NCBI GenBank assembly: GCA_035296965.1
Contig: DATGZX010000434.1
Coordinates: 1-18,162, forward strand
Source: DATGZX01 sp035296965
GTDB lineage: Bacteria > Planctomycetota > Planctomycetia > Gemmatales > Gemmataceae
Length of the DNA: 18,162 nt
Direction of reading: 5' to 3'
Shown here piece after piece: positions 14,490 through 18,162 of the stretch (positions are counted from its first letter, which is position 1; each line of letters opens with the position of its first letter). The translations under genes were made by a program, and so were the position numbers. Below the pieces are notes generated by a model. The model was not told the origin of the DNA. It was given only the letters and a program-made list of their open reading frames with translations, and did not search any database.

Positions 14490-16453
14490 CGGGCGAGGGC
14501 CGTCCGCTTCTGTTTCTCCGGCAAGTCCAGGAGTTGCCGCCAGGCTTCCGCGGTAGGAGCGGTATCCCGGCCCGTTAGCTCGCGGAGTGCGGCAAGGGCG
14601 GCGCGGTGATATGGAGAGAGCCGGCCCGGTTCGCGGAGCGCCAGCTTCTCACGAAACGCCTCCGCCTCTTTTTCCGAGAGCACGCGGTTGCGCACCAGGA
14701 AATCAAAACGCTGCATCTCCGGCCAGGGGTTGGCATCCGTCACTGCCTGGTACGCGGAAAAATCCTGACGCAGGTACGTCACGTCGATGCGCACCTTCAC
14801 GTCGGGCACGGAATCCTGATAGCCATCCTGAAAGGATTGCAGCGGATCGCACGGCAGTGGAATCGCGGCCGTCAGCGTTTCGGCGGCCACGTTGCCCGTG
14901 TTCGCGGGGGAATGGCAAAGAGCACAATTGCGGTGATGGTTGATGCGGACCAACTCGCGCACGGTGGGCACTTGTTGGTCCTTCATCTCCTTGAGCACAG
15001 GAGCGCGTGGGTCGGGTTCGTCCAGCAGGTCCACGAGTTGCGGCACCAGATCGGTGCGCTCCAGGTGGATGAGAGCATCCGCAGCGTGCCGGGCGACCTC
15101 CGGCCAGGGGTAGCGCATGCCTTGCAGCAAGATATCGGTGTAATCCTTCTCGCGGCGGACTTTGAGAGCGCCGAGGGCAGCTTGCCGCACGTCGTCTTCG
15201 CCGGAAAAGATGGCCAGCCGAGCCAGGGCGCGGGTCGCCTCCGCATGCGCGATCGTGGACAGGAACTTAACGAGCCCCACGCGGAAACCCGCCGGCTCCG
15301 GCGCCAACACCTGCATCAGGGCTGCTATGCGTGCCAGCGTGACGGTCTCCAGAGTGGCCTTGTCGGCCTGCGAAAGCGTCTTGTCTTTCTGGGCACAGGC
15401 AGTCTGGTAGCGCTCCCAGAACTTATCAGGAGAGCCACGCTCGGCGGACGTGCCCTGCATGACGACCGATTGCATGACAGGAACGGCAAGCGGAGGCGGC
15501 GGAAAAACGTCAGGAGGCCTGGGATTCGCGTTGGCCGTCGGCGGCGCGGGCTGCGGTGCAGGCTCGGGTGCGGGTCGTGGTGCGGATGGAGGCGCATGGC
15601 TGTCGGACTGGCTCCGCGCTAGAGGCAAAACTGCGTTGGCCGGCTGCACAGGCTGAGGCGCGGGGGCGCCATTTGGGACCGCCCCGTTCACGGGCAGCGG
15701 CGGCGCGGGCGGCGGCGGGTTAGCGATGGAGAGCACCACATTGGTTGCTTGAAGGAAGTTGACCGCCTGCCCAGCAGCTCGCTGCTGCAGAGCACCACGG
15801 ACCAGCGCGACTTCCTGAGCGAACTGCCGGCTGCGCTCGCCCTTCGTCCGGCAAGCATCGCCCATCGCCAGGGGGAGACCAACCAGATCCTGGCGCGCGC
15901 TCACGAGCGCCTGTGGGAAAGCATCGGTCGCCTTGCGGTTGACGTGGTTAATCTTGGCGAGCATGTGGGCGGTTTGCTTGAGGGCTTCTGCGCGGGGAAG
16001 GTCCTTCGCCAAGGGCATCTGAAATTCGACTTCCGGAACTCGGCTCAGGTCGTTGCCGAGCATGGGCCCGACATTCTTCCTGGCAGGAGGCGGGACAGGA
16101 AGCAGGTCCTTCGCAGGTGTGTTCTCCGCGATGTTAAAGTGAAATTGGCTGGGCGCAGGCGGCACCAGTCTCACCTGGTCGATATTCGTGAAAGTAATCA
16201 CGTCCGAGGACGGCGCAGCCACAGTCAGCGCTGCCGGCTTCCCGGTCACGGGGGCGGAATCCGGCGCAATGGGTGCTGAAGTCCTGGGCGCGCTGCTGGG
16301 CTGACTTCTCTCTTGCGCTCGCACACCCATCCCGGCCACTTGCTCGAGGGCCCCCCAAACCAGCAAGGCTGGCAGTAGGACGCCCAAAGCTAGCCTCCTT
16401 GCCCTGAGGCCCCGATCACTTCTGCCACATTTGCGATGCACGCAGTCGATCAT
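14486..16453 (-). CDS. Exported HEAT-repeat protein with one CxxCH haem-binding motif
   Basis: The 655-residue product begins with a basic region and a hydrophobic signal (LALGVLLPALLVWGAL, about 21-36) with likely cleavage near VRA-Q46. A long Pro/Ala-rich linker covers about 250-335. HEAT-type helical repeats follow (about 365-490), for example ALARLAIFSGEDDVRQAALG and PWPEVARHAADALIHLE. Then comes NCALCH with CxxCH at 510-514, the covalent haem c motif; a Met in WPEMQRF downstream could be the second axial ligand. This matches large planctomycete proteins that combine HEAT repeats with a c-type haem, which act outside the cytoplasmic membrane, probably in electron transfer or as scaffolds. 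Substrate and partner are unknown. The start is well fixed: AAAGGAGG at 16462-16469 lies 8 bases upstream of ATG 16453. A thioredoxin lipoprotein gene lies 283 bases upstream on the same strand. Confidence 0.88.
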   Translation of the reverse strand: MIDCVHRKCGRSDRGLRARRLALGVLLPALLVWGALEQVAGMGVRAQERSQPSSAPRTSAPIAPDSAPVTGKPAALTVAAPSSDVITFTNIDQVRLVPPAPSQFHFNIAENTPAKDLLPVPPPARKNVGPMLGNDLSRVPEVEFQMPLAKDLPRAEALKQTAHMLAKINHVNRKATDAFPQALVSARQDLVGLPLAMGDACRTKGERSRQFAQEVALVRGALQQRAAGQAVNFLQATNVVLSIANPPPPAPPLPVNGAVPNGAPAPQPVQPANAVLPLARSQSDSHAPPSAPRPAPEPAPQPAPPTANANPRPPDVFPPPPLAVPVMQSVVMQGTSAERGSPDKFWERYQTACAQKDKTLSQADKATLETVTLARIAALMQVLAPEPAGFRVGLVKFLSTIAHAEATRALARLAIFSGEDDVRQAALGALKVRREKDYTDILLQGMRYPWPEVARHAADALIHLERTDLVPQLVDLLDEPDPRAPVLKEMKDQQVPTVRELVRINHHRNCALCHSPANTGNVAAETLTAAIPLPCDPLQSFQDGYQDSVPDVKVRIDVTYLRQDFSAYQAVTDANPWPEMQRFDFLVRNRVLSEKEAEAFREKLALREPGRLSPYHRAALAALRELTGRDTAPTAEAWRQLLDLPEKQKRTALAR

Positions 16454-16461
16454 GATCCGTC

Positions 16462-16467
16462 CCTCCT
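16462..16467 (-). promoter_or_regulatory. Strong ribosome binding site of the HEAT/haem gene
   Basis: The minus strand reads AGGAGG eight bases before ATG 16453, a full Shine-Dalgarno core, and decides this start. Confidence 0.8.
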
Positions 16468-16516
16468 TTGATGGTCGTCCAGACTTCGCACAACGAGAAA
16501 TGCCCTCTGGGCTGGG

Positions 16517-16546
16517 ATTCTAGTTCCTTGTGTCAGATGGGTGCAA
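16517..16546 (-). promoter_or_regulatory. Possible sigma70-type promoter of the HEAT/haem gene
   Basis: On the minus strand TTGCAC (16541-16546) and TAGAAT (16517-16522) are separated by 18 bases, close to the consensus TTGACA and TATAAT. The predicted start of transcription would lie near 16510, giving a leader of about 57 bases before ATG 16453. No experimental support. Confidence 0.4.
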
Positions 16547-16590
16547 TAGAGGTGGCGGCTGCTTCTCTCATTCCCAAACTCCTTTGCCGT

Positions 16591-16613
16591 GGCACAATCT
16601 GCCAGATTGTGCC
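16591..16613. repeat. 23-bp palindrome, copy 1
   Basis: Arm GGCACAATCTG, one central C, and the exact complement CAGATTGTGCC. As RNA it gives a 10-bp stem with a GCC triloop. It lies between the thioredoxin lipoprotein gene and the HEAT/haem gene, about 45 bases upstream of the possible promoter at 16517-16546. Confidence 0.7.
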
Positions 16614-16644
16614 CCGCTCTTCCCCCGGCGCCTGCTTCGCTGTA

Positions 16645-16665
16645 GCACAATCTGCCAGATTGTGC
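16645..16665. repeat. 21-bp palindrome, copy 2
   Basis: The same core as copy 1, GCACAATCTG-C-CAGATTGTGC, with one changed flanking base on the left (A for G), after which TGT and ACA again pair outside. The centres of the two copies (16602 and 16655) are 53 bp apart, close to five helical turns. They may be paired operator sites, REP-like repeats, or a terminator for the thioredoxin gene. Confidence 0.7.
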
Positions 16666-16736
16666 CACACTCGCCGGCTGGAGCCTCCGTAACCGCTCGG
16701 CCGTCCACGGGCTCCCTTGGTATTGCAAGCCGTCGC

Positions 16737-17813
16737 TTACTTGCCCGCCTGGGCGACGCGCTCTTCCAGCAAGGCACCCACAATTGCCGAGAGGTCCTCA
16801 TAAGAATGGTAGCCGACTGCCTTCAGCCGGACCGTGCCGGTGCGGTCGATGAAGAGCGTGGTCGGAAATCCCTCGAAGTTGGGGACGTGTTTTTGTGTCT
16901 TCTCGTCGCCGATTAGGCAGGGATAGTTCATGTGGTTTTCCTTGACAAACTTGCGGATGATTTTCGCCGCCTCCTCGCCTGTGACGCGTTCATAGTTGAT
17001 GCCAACAATGGCCAGACCCGCTGGGCCGTCCTTCTTGAGCAATTCCACGAAATGAGGGATTTCCAAACGGCAGGGCGGGCACCAGGTGCCCCAGATATCG
17101 ACGATAAGCACCTTGCCGGCAAAATCCTTTTTGGAAACGGTCTTGCCGTCGACACTGGTTAGCGTGAAATCGAACGGGAAGGGCTTGTTCTGGGCAAGAA
17201 GCTGTTGGGCATGCTCGCGCGCGGCCTTGGCCAGGAGGTCGCCAAATGCCTGTTTGAAAGCTGGCAGGTCCTGAAGCGACTTCAAATCGGCATCAGTCGT
17301 TAGCTTATCAACCTGGGAAAAGCCGGATGCAAACGCGTCCTTGAGGGCGGCAAGGGCTTGATCGGAGTGACCGGCGACCGCTTCGGCACAGGCCTCGTTA
17401 TAAAGCACCTCGCTTAAGAGGGTCTTCTCTTGATCATTCAACTGAGGGTAGGCTGTGCGAAGCTGCTTGCCATAGTTCGCCGCCTTCAAGAGCCATACGC
17501 TTGCACTTTTCGTATCGCTGCCCTGGGCAACCATATTGCCCTGACCCTCGCATACGCTGCAAAGCAAAAACAAGGCCTCCCGATTCTTGGGATCGATTTT
17601 AATGGCTTTTTCCAGGCTCTGGGCCGCATCAACGAAATTGCGGCCCTGCTCCGCCAGCTTCGCCTGAGCCAGCAAATCGGCCACCGATTCGCCTGAAGCC
17701 TCCGTCGATTTGGCAGTCGCGCTGGGTTTACTCGAGACCTGGGTCTTCTCTTCCCGGCCGCAGCCGATGAGTAGAGTGGCGACAACCAGGAAACCAATCA
17801 CTTGCTTGCGCAT
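16737..17813 (-). CDS. TPR-containing TlpA/ResA-like thioredoxin lipoprotein
   Basis: The 358-residue product starts MRKQVIGFLVVATLLIGC, a lipoprotein signal with lipobox LIGC and Cys18 as the lipidation site. After a Ser/Thr-rich linker, TPR-like helices (AEQGRNFVDAAQSLEKAIKI, about 50-110) and further helices lead into a thioredoxin domain from about 215. It has WGTWCPPC with the redox pair Cys245/Cys248, and the cis-Pro loop GFPTTLFID. Such membrane-anchored thioredoxins face outward and usually reduce disulfides, for instance in apocytochrome c before haem attachment. The neighbouring gene downstream encodes a CxxCH protein, which fits, but a direct link is inferred. ATG 17813 is chosen because it starts the signal peptide and has GGAG ten bases upstream. 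The frame runs on to 18080 but that extension lacks export features. Confidence 0.92.
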   Translation of the reverse strand: MRKQVIGFLVVATLLIGCGREEKTQVSSKPSATAKSTEASGESVADLLAQAKLAEQGRNFVDAAQSLEKAIKIDPKNREALFLLCSVCEGQGNMVAQGSDTKSASVWLLKAANYGKQLRTAYPQLNDQEKTLLSEVLYNEACAEAVAGHSDQALAALKDAFASGFSQVDKLTTDADLKSLQDLPAFKQAFGDLLAKAAREHAQQLLAQNKPFPFDFTLTSVDGKTVSKKDFAGKVLIVDIWGTWCPPCRLEIPHFVELLKKDGPAGLAIVGINYERVTGEEAAKIIRKFVKENHMNYPCLIGDEKTQKHVPNFEGFPTTLFIDRTGTVRLKAVGYHSYEDLSAIVGALLEERVAQAGK

Positions 17814-18162
17814 GGCGAGGAACTCCGTTCGCTTGGTTGGAGCAGCCTGACGACCGATGAACCAGCTGCTATTTGCCCGCGCGAGGCGCGGCATGTCAAG
17901 CGCTGATCCCGAACTTCCCGGCAAGTAAAAAGAGGGAAAGGAGATCCGCTGTCTCGTGTTCTCGAACTTTGCTTGGGAACGCGCCATGGCTGGGCCGCGG
18001 GAAGAAAAGGGGACGCATCTAGAATGGCACTGTCGCACCCAAGACGTTGTGGGCGCGATGGTTGCGTCAGCCTGGGACACGCGGCTGCGAATATACAGAT
18101 CCGTAATATCCTGATATGGCCCTTCTGCGGTGCTCCAGTTTTGGCGGGCGGTTTCCTCCGCT
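17814..18162. other. Upstream region without a recognised gene
   Basis: The minus-strand frame of the lipoprotein continues to 18080 but reads like untranslated DNA. No other protein or RNA gene was recognised up to the window end. It probably holds the promoter of the lipoprotein gene. Confidence 0.5.
17871..17899 (-). promoter_or_regulatory. Possible -35 element of the thioredoxin lipoprotein gene
   Basis: The minus strand reads a perfect TTGACA at 17894-17899. At 17 bases distance the candidate -10 is GCAAAT (17871-17876), a poor match, and the GC-rich spacer contains a small inverted repeat (GCCGCGCC..GCGGGC). The -35 is attractive, the promoter as a whole uncertain. Confidence 0.25.

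Noticed and set aside
14606..15622. Plus-strand frame of 338 codons opposite the HEAT/haem gene
   Set aside because: The minus strand shows a signal peptide, HEAT repeats and CxxCH; the plus frame shows no recognisable feature.
16591..16665. The repeated palindromes as the start of a CRISPR array
   Set aside because: There are only two copies, they are full palindromes with a spacer of 31 bases, and no cas gene is nearby.
16450..16728. 92-codon minus-strand frame across the twin palindromes
   Set aside because: It runs through the inverted repeats and the start of the HEAT gene and has no protein-like composition.
17814..18080. 89-codon N-terminal extension of the thioredoxin lipoprotein
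   Set aside because: It would bury the lipoprotein signal inside the protein. The start at 17813 has a Shine-Dalgarno site and gives a regular lipobox.

Overview
The window looks like a chromosomal segment of a planctomycete, most likely from the Gemmata side of the phylum. The reasons are high GC content, an ECF sigma factor whose stop overlaps the start of a Ser/Thr kinase with a TPR tail, very large secreted proteins with an N-terminal LExLExR motif and C-terminal DUF4214 repeats, and a HEAT-repeat protein with a CxxCH haem site. The assignment rests on gene style only; no rRNA or tRNA is visible.

Layout. (1) 2-520: 3' part of an ankyrin-repeat gene on + that begins before the window. (2) 562-6060, minus strand, converging on it: an 1832-residue surface or secreted beta-strand-repeat protein. 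(3) 6061-6951: a divergent intergenic region of about 0.9 kb holding two dead transposase fragments, one IS66-like and one RAYT/IS200-like. (4) 6952-14309, plus strand: a tightly spaced set of four genes, ECF sigma factor, membrane Ser/Thr kinase with TPRs, DUF4214-tailed beta-propeller protein, and a second protein with a shortened Vgb-like propeller. The gaps are -4, 55 and 50 bases, so this is probably one operon. (5) 14310-14485: a convergent intergenic region with a strong 13-bp hairpin. (6) 14486-16453, minus: an exported HEAT-repeat protein with one CxxCH motif. (7) 16454-16736: a possible promoter and two near-identical palindromes. (8) 16737-17813, minus: a TlpA/ResA-like thioredoxin lipoprotein. 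(9) 17814-18162: no gene seen.

How the genes may work together. Three proteins, on both sides of and inside the sigma/kinase operon, share an Arg-rich N-terminus followed by LExLExR and lack an ordinary hydrophobic signal peptide. Two of them (the 1832-residue protein and the 852-residue propeller protein) also end in the same 202-residue DUF4214 module, which aligns without gaps at about 50% identity by hand count. The simplest reading is a cell-envelope signalling and surface-protein locus: a kinase with an extracytoplasmic TPR sensor and its sigma factor, plus secreted proteins that share export and anchoring modules. The thioredoxin lipoprotein and the CxxCH protein on the right look like a separate envelope redox pair. 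Regulation of the secreted proteins by the sigma factor is inference and is not shown by the sequence.
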